DNA of 64,000 nt from Bacteroidales bacterium (GCA_031275085.1 JAISPG010000028.1:62001-126000), one strand, 5' to 3'. Counted from the stretch's first letter, positions 42,886 to 51,376 are shown. The notes: generated by a model not told the origin, from the letters alone. Program-made: numbers and translations.

Positions 42886-44718
42886 CTACCGATATATGAC
42901 CTGTTCAGGTTTTTTGCTGTCAAAATCAATGAATTTAAAATCAGATGCCTCATAAGCATTAAACTTGAATATGTTATGGCCTTGCCCTGGTATATAAGGA
43001 TAAAAAGAAACAGATATTTGAAACGTATTAAAAACCAGATAATCATTTCTTATCAAAAAGCCTATTCCGAATAATGAATAAACTCTGCTTTTCCTGAATC
43101 CATTTTCATAATCACCAAGCATTCCCATTGAATAAATAAAATAAGGAGCAAATTTAAATCCCAGTAAATTCCATGGTGTAAATACCTGGGTTTGAAAATT
43201 ACATATAAACTTTTGTGTACCTGTTATAGAATTAGCGTTAAATCCATTAATTCCAAAATAATCCTGTAAGTATAAACGGTCGGTTTTCAAACGATTAATA
43301 CCTGCCAGGTATTGTATTTTTACAAATTGCCTGAATTTCCATCCACCGGCCTTCAGCAAAGGCGTAAAATAATTCATCTCAACTGTAAAAACTCCTTCTT
43401 CAATATTAAGTCTATCAAAAAACGAGCCATGTTGTAAAGAACCATTTAAATAGCCCAGTTTAAAATAATTTCCCATTGACAACTTTGTTGCCAGATATAA
43501 CCGATTTCTATCATTTTTATGCTGAATACCACTTATAAAACTAAAATTATACCCTGTAGGTACGTCTTCTGTAAACCCATAACGAAACAAATAATAATCT
43601 TTTTTGTATATTCGTTTTGAAATACCTATACTTATCAGATATAAATTTTCCATTGAATACATATTCGACGGATCATATTCAGGTGAAGGGGATTCCGGAT
43701 AATCAATGTGATAATACCTTGCAGATAAAACAAGTTTACGAGTACGCGCCTCTATCGGTTTTTTACTTTTAATATCAAAAGCATATGCTCCCCAGAAATC
43801 CAATACATTATATTTAAATTCCTGAATGGTAAACTCGTTGGTATTTGGAATATTTATATCATATTTTTGAGATTCCTGCATAATATTAATCCCCCCTGCC
43901 CATTTTGCAAGAGGTGAATAAAAAGGACGTTCGGCTGATAATTGTTTTGTTTCGTTTCCGTCTGTCCTGTTTTTTTGATAAAGGATATTGCTGGATATAT
44001 AAGTATTAAAAATATTAGGAATTCCATAGCTATATTGATAATTATGAATTTCACCCGGATAATTCCATGAATAATAAATACGCGGCCGGTGTCCCATACC
44101 GAAAAGATTGATTTCTTTAAGCCCGAACCCAAACCTTGATGATGATATTTCTGCTTCGGGATATATACTGAACTTATCTTTTACTGTAACTATTATATCA
44201 ATAGAATCATTAGTATTTTCAACACGTACAGCCGAAATAGAACTCTTTTCTATGTATGATTGACTGCGGATCAGACGTTCTGATTCTTGTACAAGAAGAG
44301 TGTCAAACACCTGATTTTCCTTAAATAATAACAAACTTTTTATAACAAACGGCTGAGTATTAGTGTGTAAAAAATTTGCCGTTCTGCTCAAATTCTTTAT
44401 TACAACAGATGAATCTTCATCATTAATATAAAACGGATCTTCATTAGTAATAATTATTTTCCGGATAATTTTTCTCTCAAAACCTTTATAAGTATGTACT
44501 AATGATGATTTTACCAATGAATCTTTAGATGTATTCTGTGGTTTTCTGAATACCTGATCATATATAAATTTGTTAAAGCGATTATGTTTCGATTGCTCAT
44601 ATATGTTATGGTATAAGACCGAATCTTTTTTTTCTTTTTCATCCTCATCAAACGACTGTGCATTAGCAACTCCAAAGCTACCAACAACTATTATAAATAA
44701 TATTAAAAGCCGTTTCAT
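42886..44718 (-). CDS. Omp85/BamA-like outer membrane protein with short POTRA region
   Basis: The ATG at 44718 (MKRLLILFIIVVGSFGVANAQS) gives a proper signal peptide; the listed start is 8 codons longer. 610 aa. Residues about 70-185 look like one or two POTRA domains (FERKIIRKIIITNEDPF; SYIEKSSISAVRVENTNDSIDIIVTVKDKFSI). The rest is rich in alternating aromatic strands (beta-barrel) with an FGINGFNANSITG-type loop and closes with aromatic strands. Resembles the bacterial surface antigen/Omp85 superfamily, and could insert or secrete outer membrane proteins or lipids. Not the essential BamA, which would have five POTRA domains. Isolated transcription unit. Confidence 0.72.
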   Translation of the reverse strand: MKRLLILFIIVVGSFGVANAQSFDEDEKEKKDSVLYHNIYEQSKHNRFNKFIYDQVFRKPQNTSKDSLVKSSLVHTYKGFERKIIRKIIITNEDPFYINDEDSSVVIKNLSRTANFLHTNTQPFVIKSLLLFKENQVFDTLLVQESERLIRSQSYIEKSSISAVRVENTNDSIDIIVTVKDKFSIYPEAEISSSRFGFGLKEINLFGMGHRPRIYYSWNYPGEIHNYQYSYGIPNIFNTYISSNILYQKNRTDGNETKQLSAERPFYSPLAKWAGGINIMQESQKYDINIPNTNEFTIQEFKYNVLDFWGAYAFDIKSKKPIEARTRKLVLSARYYHIDYPESPSPEYDPSNMYSMENLYLISIGISKRIYKKDYYLFRYGFTEDVPTGYNFSFISGIQHKNDRNRLYLATKLSMGNYFKLGYLNGSLQHGSFFDRLNIEEGVFTVEMNYFTPLLKAGGWKFRQFVKIQYLAGINRLKTDRLYLQDYFGINGFNANSITGTQKFICNFQTQVFTPWNLLGFKFAPYFIYSMGMLGDYENGFRKSRVYSLFGIGFLIRNDYLVFNTFQISVSFYPYIPGQGHNIFKFNAYEASDFKFIDFDSKKPEQVIYR

Positions 44719-44980
44719 AAAATGAATAATAATTACAAGCACTTTAATTACAATTTATCTGTATTAGATAAACTATATAAATGCTGCTTTTGTTTTTTAC
44801 ATAATTTAGTATCTTACAATTGCTGAACTATTCAACAACTATAAATCCCAACGAATTCATAACAAAAATAAAAAATTTTATTGATTTAAGAATGTTGCTG
44901 ACTCTGAAAACAGGTTATTCCAAACAGAAAATTCTGTAATGAAATGCCTTAGAGCTTATTAATTCAGCATAAAATTCAAC

Positions 44981-45835
44981 CTAATAATTGTTTAACCCAA
45001 GGTGTTTCCAGATCAAATTTTCTGTATCTTCCCAAAGTTGTGCCTGTATCGGCTGGTTTTGATATTCCGGTTTGATATTTTTTAGTTTTCCTCCGGCAGA
45101 TACTTGTCCCGTCACTCCTGCAAATTCATCTGCCAACAAAAGTTTAATGACAGCTGAAGCTCCTTGTTCGGGAGTTTTTATAAAGGGACGAAAAAATATA
45201 TCAGCCAAAGGATCGAACCATTTTTTCATCCTGATTATATTAGTGGATACAATACCCGGATCAGCCGCATTTACTGATATACCTTTCTGTTGCAAACGTT
45301 TTGACAATTCAAAAGTAAAAAATAAAAGTGCAAGTTTAGTATTACTGTAAATACTTAGTCTTCGAAAGTCACCCCTCCTTCCGTAATAAAAAAAGTCAGG
45401 AAGTTCTATTTTTCCATGTTTATAAGTACAGGATATCATATTAACAATACGTGCTCCTTCAGGCATTAATGGAATAAGTTTTCTTGTCAGCAAATAAGGT
45501 GCTACATAATTAATACATACAGTTCGTTCAAAGCCATCGGAAGTTAATTCAAAACAAGTCGGGATCATTCCGGCATTATTCATGAGTAAATCAACAGAAT
45601 CAAACTTCCGTGATATTTCAGAAACAAAAGAAATTACCGAATTTAAATCAGATAAGTCAAGATATATAACCTCTATGCTACCATTTTTATTACATGTTAA
45701 TATCTCAGCTATTTTTACTTCTGCTGCCTTAATATTCCGGCAAGCCATAACAACATGATAACCTGCCTCAGTCATTGCTTTTGTAATTTCAAAACCTATC
45801 CCTCCGGCAGCGCCTGTAATAATAGCTGTTTTCAT
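44981..45835 (-). CDS. Short-chain dehydrogenase/reductase (retinol-dehydrogenase-like)
   Basis: 284 aa classical SDR. NAD(P)-binding TGAAGGIGFEI (8-18) with ACRN after the second strand, which suggests NADP; NNAGM (about 90-94); catalytic Ser in MISCTYKHG (about 138), Tyr and Lys in YSNTKLALL (about 162-166); AADPGIVSTNI. The sequence order recalls retinol/steroid dehydrogenases (RDH11-13, WWOX group). It lies 18 bp downstream of the steroid 5-alpha-reductase homologue in the same direction, so the two probably act on the same lipid-like substrate (ketone/alcohol and enone steps). Confidence 0.88.
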   Translation of the reverse strand: MKTAIITGAAGGIGFEITKAMTEAGYHVVMACRNIKAAEVKIAEILTCNKNGSIEVIYLDLSDLNSVISFVSEISRKFDSVDLLMNNAGMIPTCFELTSDGFERTVCINYVAPYLLTRKLIPLMPEGARIVNMISCTYKHGKIELPDFFYYGRRGDFRRLSIYSNTKLALLFFTFELSKRLQQKGISVNAADPGIVSTNIIRMKKWFDPLADIFFRPFIKTPEQGASAVIKLLLADEFAGVTGQVSAGGKLKNIKPEYQNQPIQAQLWEDTENLIWKHLGLNNY

Positions 45836-45853
45836 TATTTATTTAAACTCAAT

Positions 45854-46615
45854 TTAATATATAAAAGGAATTACCCTTTTTCGATTCATAACTTTATCAC
45901 CAAATTCTTTTTTGTAATTTATATATATGGAATTTGCCCGAGGTATGAGATTTGCACATGTCCAGATTGCAAAAACAGCTCCTGCCAATGACCATGTGAG
46001 TATTGCAAAACCAATCCATTCAACAATTTCCCCAAAATAATTAGCAGAAGTAATATATTTATATAATCCTTTTTCCGGAAGATAATGATTAGTATCTCCT
46101 GGTTTTCGTAAATTCCTTATCACATGGTCGGAATGCAGGTTTATAGCCATACCTGTAAAAAATAAAAAAATCCCAATATTAAACTGAGGAGTTAACAACC
46201 AATCGGTAGTATACATATCTACCGGCGACAAATATAAAATCCATCCTCCCTGGATAAATGCATTTATTAAATTAAACAGTATACCCATTCCAACAATTAC
46301 AAGTGGCATTTTACTGTTACTTTTAAAAAGAAACGGAAAAATAAATGCCCGTTGAAAATAATGCAACAACATCAAACATATCATTATATCAGGTACAAGC
46401 ATTTGTTTACGATCAGATAATAACCACAGGCACATTAATACAAGAAAGACCGGTGCTTCCATAATAATCCATCCTGCCTTATTATTAATACTTCTACCCC
46501 ATTTTCCGTTATTAAACATTCCATAACCCGCATTTATAAAGTAGAGAGCTATAAATACGATAACTGCTACAAATATCATAGCATACAAAAAAGTATAAAA
46601 AAGATGAATGCTCAT
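45854..46615 (-). CDS. Steroid 5-alpha-reductase-family membrane enzyme (SRD5A-like)
   Basis: 253 aa, about seven TM segments. It aligns by eye to animal SRD5A1/2 across its length: GWIIMEAPVFLVL (Glu53, matching the catalytic Glu of SRD5A2), LHYFQRAFIFPFLF (Tyr86, matching the substrate-binding Tyr), then SDHVIRNLRKPGD, YLPEKGLYKYITSANYFGEIVEW (NADPH site, 192-200) and the C-terminal RVIPFIY. The family reduces the double bond of 3-oxo-delta4 steroids or of polyprenols with NADPH. Gut Bacteroidales encode related enzymes that work on bile acids and steroids with SDR partners. Substrate here is inferred, not shown. Confidence 0.9.
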   Translation of the reverse strand: MSIHLFYTFLYAMIFVAVIVFIALYFINAGYGMFNNGKWGRSINNKAGWIIMEAPVFLVLMCLWLLSDRKQMLVPDIMICLMLLHYFQRAFIFPFLFKSNSKMPLVIVGMGILFNLINAFIQGGWILYLSPVDMYTTDWLLTPQFNIGIFLFFTGMAINLHSDHVIRNLRKPGDTNHYLPEKGLYKYITSANYFGEIVEWIGFAILTWSLAGAVFAIWTCANLIPRANSIYINYKKEFGDKVMNRKRVIPFIY

Positions 46616-46741
46616 CGACTAATTTGTTTAATATTATTTTATAACAGGTATTAAAGTAGTCCGTAAATTGTATTCCTTAAATACTGAAGAAGCTATTAAT
46701 TTTATAAGAAAACTATTAAATGTGAATATTCAGGCTACAGA

Positions 46742-47419
46742 TCAAACGCCTTTTCCCATTTCATATGCTTCATTCATTACAGGTAAATCCTTTATACTAC
46801 CTTTTTCCCAAACTCCCGTACCATAAATAATACCTCTTTCAACAGGGTCCGGAATACAATCGAGAAAGCCCCGGAATTCTTCAACTGTTACTTGTAAGGT
46901 TTCTTTATCTTTATCGGCTGCCGTGATTATATAATAGAACTCTTTGCTGCTGATTTCGTTATAACGTTCGTAAGTACGATCAATCATAGTTTTCATTTGC
47001 CCGCACATAGCATAGAAATAAACAGGAGTAGCCATTACGATAACATCTGCTGATACCATTTTACCTACAATCTCATTAGCATCATCATCACCATTTGCTA
47101 AACCGGTCATATCATTATAATCATCATTTGTAAAGAAATTGATTTTCATATCATTCAAATATATCTTTTCCACCTGATGTCCTGCATCTATGGCTCCTTT
47201 GGCAAACTGGTCGCACAAAAGATCCGAATTACCTCCCTTACGAGGACTCGAGGAAAGTATTAACACGTTTTTATTATCTTTCTCTTTTCTTTCTGTTTTA
47301 TGTCTTTTTTCTATTTTTTGTTCACTCTGAACATCGCCGGCATTCTGTTGTTTATTTCCACATGAAATAAAAACAATTGTAAGCAGCATTGCTGTAATAA
47401 ATTTCAAAGAGTATTTCAT
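46742..47419 (-). CDS. Lipoprotein with flavodoxin/NADPH-dependent FMN reductase fold
   Basis: 225 aa. Lipobox TIVFISCGN, then a charged linker (about 25-50), then the fold: VLILSSSPRKGGNSDLLCDQFAKGA (FMN phosphate loop, about 53-77), ATPVYFYAMCGQMKTMIDRTYERY (about 128-151). Relatives usually carry a CxxCxxC-type stretch after the second strand; here it reads MKINFFTNDDYNDM with no Cys. Secreted flavodoxin-fold lipoproteins are uncommon because the flavin must be loaded outside the cytoplasm. In the same direction as DUF362 and SRD5A genes (gaps 146 and 126 bp). Confidence 0.83.
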   Translation of the reverse strand: MKYSLKFITAMLLTIVFISCGNKQQNAGDVQSEQKIEKRHKTERKEKDNKNVLILSSSPRKGGNSDLLCDQFAKGAIDAGHQVEKIYLNDMKINFFTNDDYNDMTGLANGDDDANEIVGKMVSADVIVMATPVYFYAMCGQMKTMIDRTYERYNEISSKEFYYIITAADKDKETLQVTVEEFRGFLDCIPDPVERGIIYGTGVWEKGSIKDLPVMNEAYEMGKGV

Positions 47420-47565
47420 TATTTTTATTATTTAAATGGTTATTATCTGTAAACTTTTATTTTTCATCAATACAAATATCCTGATACTTTTTCATAAACA
47501 AAAATATTAGTGTAAAAAAATAATAACAGATCATAAAAACAGGATTTTGTGTAATATATTCCATT

Positions 47566-48561
47566 TTATTCTATTATGATCAATTTATAATTCTGTGTTC
47601 CTAAACCGATTTTTTCTCCGTAAGTCAGAACATGAATTCCGTTACGGGATTCTATACGCTCAACAAGATGTTTTTTTTCCGGATTCCGATGATTATAAAC
47701 CAAATCAACACATGCTTTATCCAAAGCTACGGGATCGAGCGAAGCAAGTATGCCGACATCTTCAATCCTGGCTGGTTGCGGAGAGGAACTACAATCACAA
47801 TCAACAGACAGATTATTCATTACATTTATATATAGTATATTTTCGCCACAATATTGAGCAACTCCTTTTGCTGCTTCTGCCATAGCTTCAAGGAAATCAT
47901 CCTGTTCGGCACCGTTCCACATACTTGTACTACTTGCCCCAGCTGTATGAATAAGGCATTTTCCGGCTACGGAAGCAATCCCGACAGACATATTTTTGAT
48001 CGCACCGCCAAAACCACCCATCTGATGCCCTTTGAAGTGAGTTAATATTACTGTAAAATCGTAGTTTGCAAAATGAGAACCTATTAAATCAGCTGTAAGA
48101 TGAATTCCGCCGGTAATTGGTAATTCCATTTCGCCGTCTGCATCCAAAATATCAACATCTCCTATTGCTGTAAAACCATGCTGTTCTGCTACCCTCAAAT
48201 GACTTTCAGCAGTACTTCTTTGCCCTCCGTATGCAGTATTTGCATCAATAAAAGTTCCATCAACAGATTTTACAAATTTTCCGACAAGTTCGGGTTTCAA
48301 ATAATTATTGCCACCGGGTTCTCCCATATGAAGTTTTATACCTACTTTTCCTTTAGCTTCACGCCCGAGTGCTTCATATATCTTTATTAAACTTTCGGGT
48401 GAAATTTCATTTATCATATATACAATTGAAGTATCGTCAGAAGATCCCGTACCTTCAGATATTTCTGACCCGGAATTATTTCCTTTATCACAAGAAAATG
48501 ATAAAGCCGTAAAAACTACGGCAAATGATACTATTATAAAAAGGAATGATGATCTTTTCAT
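47566..48561 (-). CDS. DUF362 lipoprotein
   Basis: 331 aa. Lipobox VVFTALSFSCDKGN. DUF362 features: KVGIKLHMGEPGGNNYLKPELV (about 72-93), TAYGGQRSTAESHLRVAEQHGF, HFKGHQMGGFGGAIKNMSVGIAS (about 176-198) and SVDCDCSSSPQPARIEDVGILASLDPVALDKACVDLV (about 251-287). Relatives often have a 4Fe-4S ferredoxin insert (CxxCxxC) in the C-terminal half; I see none here. Six bp from the upstream gene at 48568, so one transcript. Biochemical role of the family is not established. Confidence 0.85.
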   Translation of the reverse strand: MKRSSFLFIIVSFAVVFTALSFSCDKGNNSGSEISEGTGSSDDTSIVYMINEISPESLIKIYEALGREAKGKVGIKLHMGEPGGNNYLKPELVGKFVKSVDGTFIDANTAYGGQRSTAESHLRVAEQHGFTAIGDVDILDADGEMELPITGGIHLTADLIGSHFANYDFTVILTHFKGHQMGGFGGAIKNMSVGIASVAGKCLIHTAGASSTSMWNGAEQDDFLEAMAEAAKGVAQYCGENILYINVMNNLSVDCDCSSSPQPARIEDVGILASLDPVALDKACVDLVYNHRNPEKKHLVERIESRNGIHVLTYGEKIGLGTQNYKLIIIE

Positions 48562-48567
48562 TTTTTA

Positions 48568-49200
48568 TTATTTTATTTTGTTATATGTATGATCTATTAA
48601 CGGCAGTAGTTCTTTTTCAAAAATCTCTTTACTTATTATACGATAGTGCGGAGCATAGGATTCATTAAACTCTTTACTGTGATGCCCGACATAGTTGCCT
48701 TCTTCCAGACGGTTTTTTATTTCGTTATAATCATTGTCATAATTTGGGAGAGAAAGGTTCATTGATCTTATTACAGCTTCAATTTGCGACCATTCTTTTT
48801 GCCACTCTTCAACAGTAATGGGTTTAATTTCATTTACGCTTCTTATAAACGCATCTAAAAAACGATCTAAGGGAATGATCTCATCTTTTAATACAGATAA
48901 ATTCACCCGGTAAAAATTTTGTTCCCATCCGGTTGGTTCCGCCAATTCACCCGATGATACTGAATAAGAATTTAATTCGTTAAGAAGATAACGCCTGGCA
49001 GCAGCAGTATCAGCAATAATATGTCCTGGTCCGAACCTGTCCTGAAAAAAATTCTTATATAAATCTTTCAATGTTGATTTTGGATATATTTTCATCTGAC
49101 GGTTAACAGCATCGCGGACTTTTTCTTCAAAATCTTTGTTATCAGCAGAAAATGAAGATAAAGTAAGAACAGTAGCAAGCAATAAATATAGTATCCGCAT
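48568..49200 (-). CDS. Exported protein of unknown function
   Basis: 210 aa with signal peptide MRILYLLLATVLTLSSFSAD. Mostly helical and charged. Distinct blocks: KSTLKDLYKNFFQDRFGPGHIIADTAAARRYLLNEL (about 42-77), GWEQNFYRVNLSVLKD, and HHSKEFNESYAPHYRIISKEIF (about 173-194). I do not recognise the family, although the FFQDxFGPGH block looks conserved enough to be an active or binding site. First gene of the group running to SRD5A/SDR, with a consensus -7 box 20 bp upstream. Periplasmic or surface. Confidence 0.75.
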   Translation of the reverse strand: MRILYLLLATVLTLSSFSADNKDFEEKVRDAVNRQMKIYPKSTLKDLYKNFFQDRFGPGHIIADTAAARRYLLNELNSYSVSSGELAEPTGWEQNFYRVNLSVLKDEIIPLDRFLDAFIRSVNEIKPITVEEWQKEWSQIEAVIRSMNLSLPNYDNDYNEIKNRLEEGNYVGHHSKEFNESYAPHYRIISKEIFEKELLPLIDHTYNKIK

Positions 49201-49219
49201 TATATTTGTTTTGTTTTAA

Positions 49220-49227
49220 CAAAAGTA
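49220..49227 (-). promoter_or_regulatory. -7 box (TACTTTTG) of the unknown-DUF362 operon
   Basis: TACTTTTG on the minus strand, the same -7 as the tRNA promoters, 20 bp before the start at 49200. No TTTG at the standard -33 spacing. Confidence 0.5.
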
Positions 49228-49598
49228 AATATAATGTCCCATATAATTGTCGTTTTAAAAACCAAAAAGTGTTGTTTCAGGACTTATTTGTCATATTATT
49301 ATAAAATTTAATCAGAAAGTAAATTATTTATACTCTGTAAAAAACATATAATTCATATTAATTAAAATACAGTTTATTCTAACAGGAAAACACCTAAAAA
49401 ATATTTAATATATCTAAATAATATCAATTACAATACAGCAAAATTACTTATTTTATACTAAGCCATATTTTAACCATACTTACAATAACGAAAAAGTGTT
49501 AAAAAAAATAATAATTTACTGAAAGTTTACTTCCTTCTCCCTACACTTGTTTCGTGATTTTATATTATTTTTCAAATTTTTATTTATTATCAGGTATA
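49228..49598. other. Non-coding AT-rich gap
   Basis: About 370 bp between the exported unknown protein and the end of the FabH gene. I see no ORF with a start and conserved character, no tRNA, and no strong hairpin. It probably contains only the leader of the 48568 gene and the 3' region of fabH. Confidence 0.5.
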
Positions 49599-50546
49599 TT
49601 AAAACTTAATCAAAGTTGCACCTGAAGAATAACCACCGCCAAAAACAGTAATTCCTACAAGGTTTCCTTTTTGGAATTTATCTTCATTTTCCATCATAAC
49701 TAAAAAGGCACTTGCAGAACCTGTATTTCCATATTTATGTATATTGTTCAAAGATTTATCTTCCGGAAAGTCAAGATGATGAAGTACGTTACTTACAATC
49801 CTCATATTAGCCTGGTGTGCAATAATATAATCCAGTTCATTTAACTGTACATTTACTTTTTTAATTGCGCTATTAATTGCATCTACCATAAAACGTGTAG
49901 CATTTATAAATATATCTTTACCGTTTGTCATTTCAATATTTCCTTGTCTGGGAGACAAATAAACTCCTTCAGGTCCTTTTCCTATATGTCCCAATCCACG
50001 TGTAATTACACTCAAGATTTCCGGATCATTTTCGGAAAAAGCTTCTTTGGATATAAAAAATGCGACTGCCGCATCACCCCATAAATGCCCGCTTTTTGGA
50101 TCGCTGTCATCATTATAATATGAATTATTTTCAGAACAAATAATAAGAGCTCTTTCTGCCTTATTTGTTGCAAAATATCCTTCTACAATTTCAATAGCAT
50201 TCACACAGGAAGAACATGCCGACGATATCATCAAAGATGCTGCATTTTCAATATTGAAATCACGTTGAATAATATGTGCTAAAGTTCCTACCGTATCCTG
50301 AGTTGTATAACCTGCACTTATTATGAGGTCAATGCTGTTCACAGGATATGGAAGCCGCCCTATTGCTCTTTCTACAGCTTCTTTTCCCATTGTAAAAGTA
50401 TTTTCACCTTCAGAAACCCTTGATCTGGTTTTAATTCCGGTCCGTTGAAAAATCCAGTCACTGGAAAGTCCGTTTAAACTAAAAAAATAATCATTATGAA
50501 CTCTCTCTGAAGGTACGTAATATCCCATTGCGTTTATATACATCAT
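49599..50546 (-). CDS. 3-oxoacyl-ACP synthase III family (FabH-like ketosynthase)
   Basis: 315 aa thiolase-fold enzyme. Catalytic triad visible: Cys111 (MISSACSSCVNAI), His244 (IIAHQANMRIV) and Asn274 (HKYGNTGSAS). N-terminal WIFQRTGIKTR is typical of FabH. Starts fatty acid chains by condensing an acyl-CoA with malonyl-ACP, or serves a specialised pathway such as OleA/DarB-type condensation; GHLWGDAAVAFFIS matches standard FabH. It follows a TetR gene by 28 bp and so is regulator-linked, unlike housekeeping fabH, which normally lies with plsX/rpmF. A second, specialised copy is therefore likely. Confidence 0.88.
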   Translation of the reverse strand: MMYINAMGYYVPSERVHNDYFFSLNGLSSDWIFQRTGIKTRSRVSEGENTFTMGKEAVERAIGRLPYPVNSIDLIISAGYTTQDTVGTLAHIIQRDFNIENAASLMISSACSSCVNAIEIVEGYFATNKAERALIICSENNSYYNDDSDPKSGHLWGDAAVAFFISKEAFSENDPEILSVITRGLGHIGKGPEGVYLSPRQGNIEMTNGKDIFINATRFMVDAINSAIKKVNVQLNELDYIIAHQANMRIVSNVLHHLDFPEDKSLNNIHKYGNTGSASAFLVMMENEDKFQKGNLVGITVFGGGYSSGATLIKF

Positions 50547-50574
50547 AAAAAATTATTAGATTAAAAAATTCAGC

Positions 50575-51174
50575 TTATTTTATCTGGTCACTATTTAAAA
50601 GTCCATATAAAATAATCATTGTCTTTCTCCTCAAAGATTCGTCCCTATCTTTACCAGGTTCGTCAAATATCCCCCTGATATAGGGAACTTCAATCCCTCT
50701 CATTACAAAATGTCCGAAAATAGCTGCCTGCTTCACATCTTCAAAATGAAACAGATTAGAGTCACAGCCTTCCTGAAAAATAGTTTCTATAAATCCTACT
50801 TCTAATTTCTCCATTTTTCGCCTTACTAATTCTACCCTTACCACATCCATGAAAAAATCAGCATGCAATGAACCGTTGCGAGCAACAACTTCCCGAACTG
50901 TATTCATTCTTGTAATTACATAAGTAATGAACTTCTCCACAGGATCCAGGTCTAAATAAACAACCTTTTCCACTGCTTTAATTACATATTCCATTTCTTC
51001 TGCGATAACTGCATCCAAAATTTCATTTTTATTCTTAAAATATGTATAGAGGGTTCGTCTTCCTTTTCGGGATTCCACGGCAATATCATGCATTGTAGTA
51101 TTCTTCAGTCCTGTTTTACCAAAGAGTTTTCTTGCTGCACTTACTAATTCCTGTCTTGTTTTATTTACATTCAA
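50575..51174 (-). CDS. TetR-family regulator upstream of FabH
   Basis: 199 aa. N-terminal HTH: LVSAARKLFGKTGLKNTTMHDIAVESRKGRRTLYTYFKNKNEIL, full TetR match. The start is TTG (51174): the next upstream in-frame codons reach a stop after four triplets and the first in-frame ATG is Met28, inside the HTH. The ligand domain is unassigned. A 29-bp palindrome lies immediately before the start and overlaps the -7 box, so autorepression, together with control of fabH 28 bp downstream, is very likely. An acyl-CoA ligand is a guess from the partner gene. Confidence 0.92.
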   Translation of the reverse strand: MNVNKTRQELVSAARKLFGKTGLKNTTMHDIAVESRKGRRTLYTYFKNKNEILDAVIAEEMEYVIKAVEKVVYLDLDPVEKFITYVITRMNTVREVVARNGSLHADFFMDVVRVELVRRKMEKLEVGFIETIFQEGCDSNLFHFEDVKQAAIFGHFVMRGIEVPYIRGIFDEPGKDRDESLRRKTMIILYGLLNSDQIK

Positions 51175-51175
51175 A

Positions 51176-51204
51176 TTTGCACATTTTTACCAAAAGTGTG
51201 CAAA
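51176..51204. promoter_or_regulatory. Long palindromic operator of the TetR-FabH operon
   Basis: TTTGCACATTTTT (51176-51188), centre ACC, AAAAGTGTGCAAA (51192-51204): 12 of 13 positions are complementary. It covers the start point and part of the -7 box and ends 1 bp before the TTG start codon. Size and symmetry fit a TetR dimer-of-dimers or dimer site. Confidence 0.75.
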
Positions 51205-51208
51205 TATA
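51201..51208 (-). promoter_or_regulatory. -7 box (TATATTTG) of the TetR-FabH operon
   Basis: Minus-strand TATATTTG; expected start about 51194, giving a leader of roughly 20 nt. It overlaps the palindrome by 4 bp. Confidence 0.6.
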
Positions 51209-51376
51209 ATTTTTTTTTAAATAACATGAGTATAGTTATGATTTATATTATAAAAAAATACCGCAAATCAACATATTTTATCGGTGAATTACGAAAATAA
51301 AAAGATAAACGGTAAAAATTTATGAAGATGTATCCAATAAAAAGCAATTGAATACCTAATAATTATCAAATGATTT

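Noticed and set aside
46616-46741. Plus-strand open frame with protein-like stretch (LNTEEAINFIRKLLNVNIQA)
   Set aside because: No start codon in a sensible position and it runs antisense into the flavodoxin gene; probably chance in AT-rich sequence.
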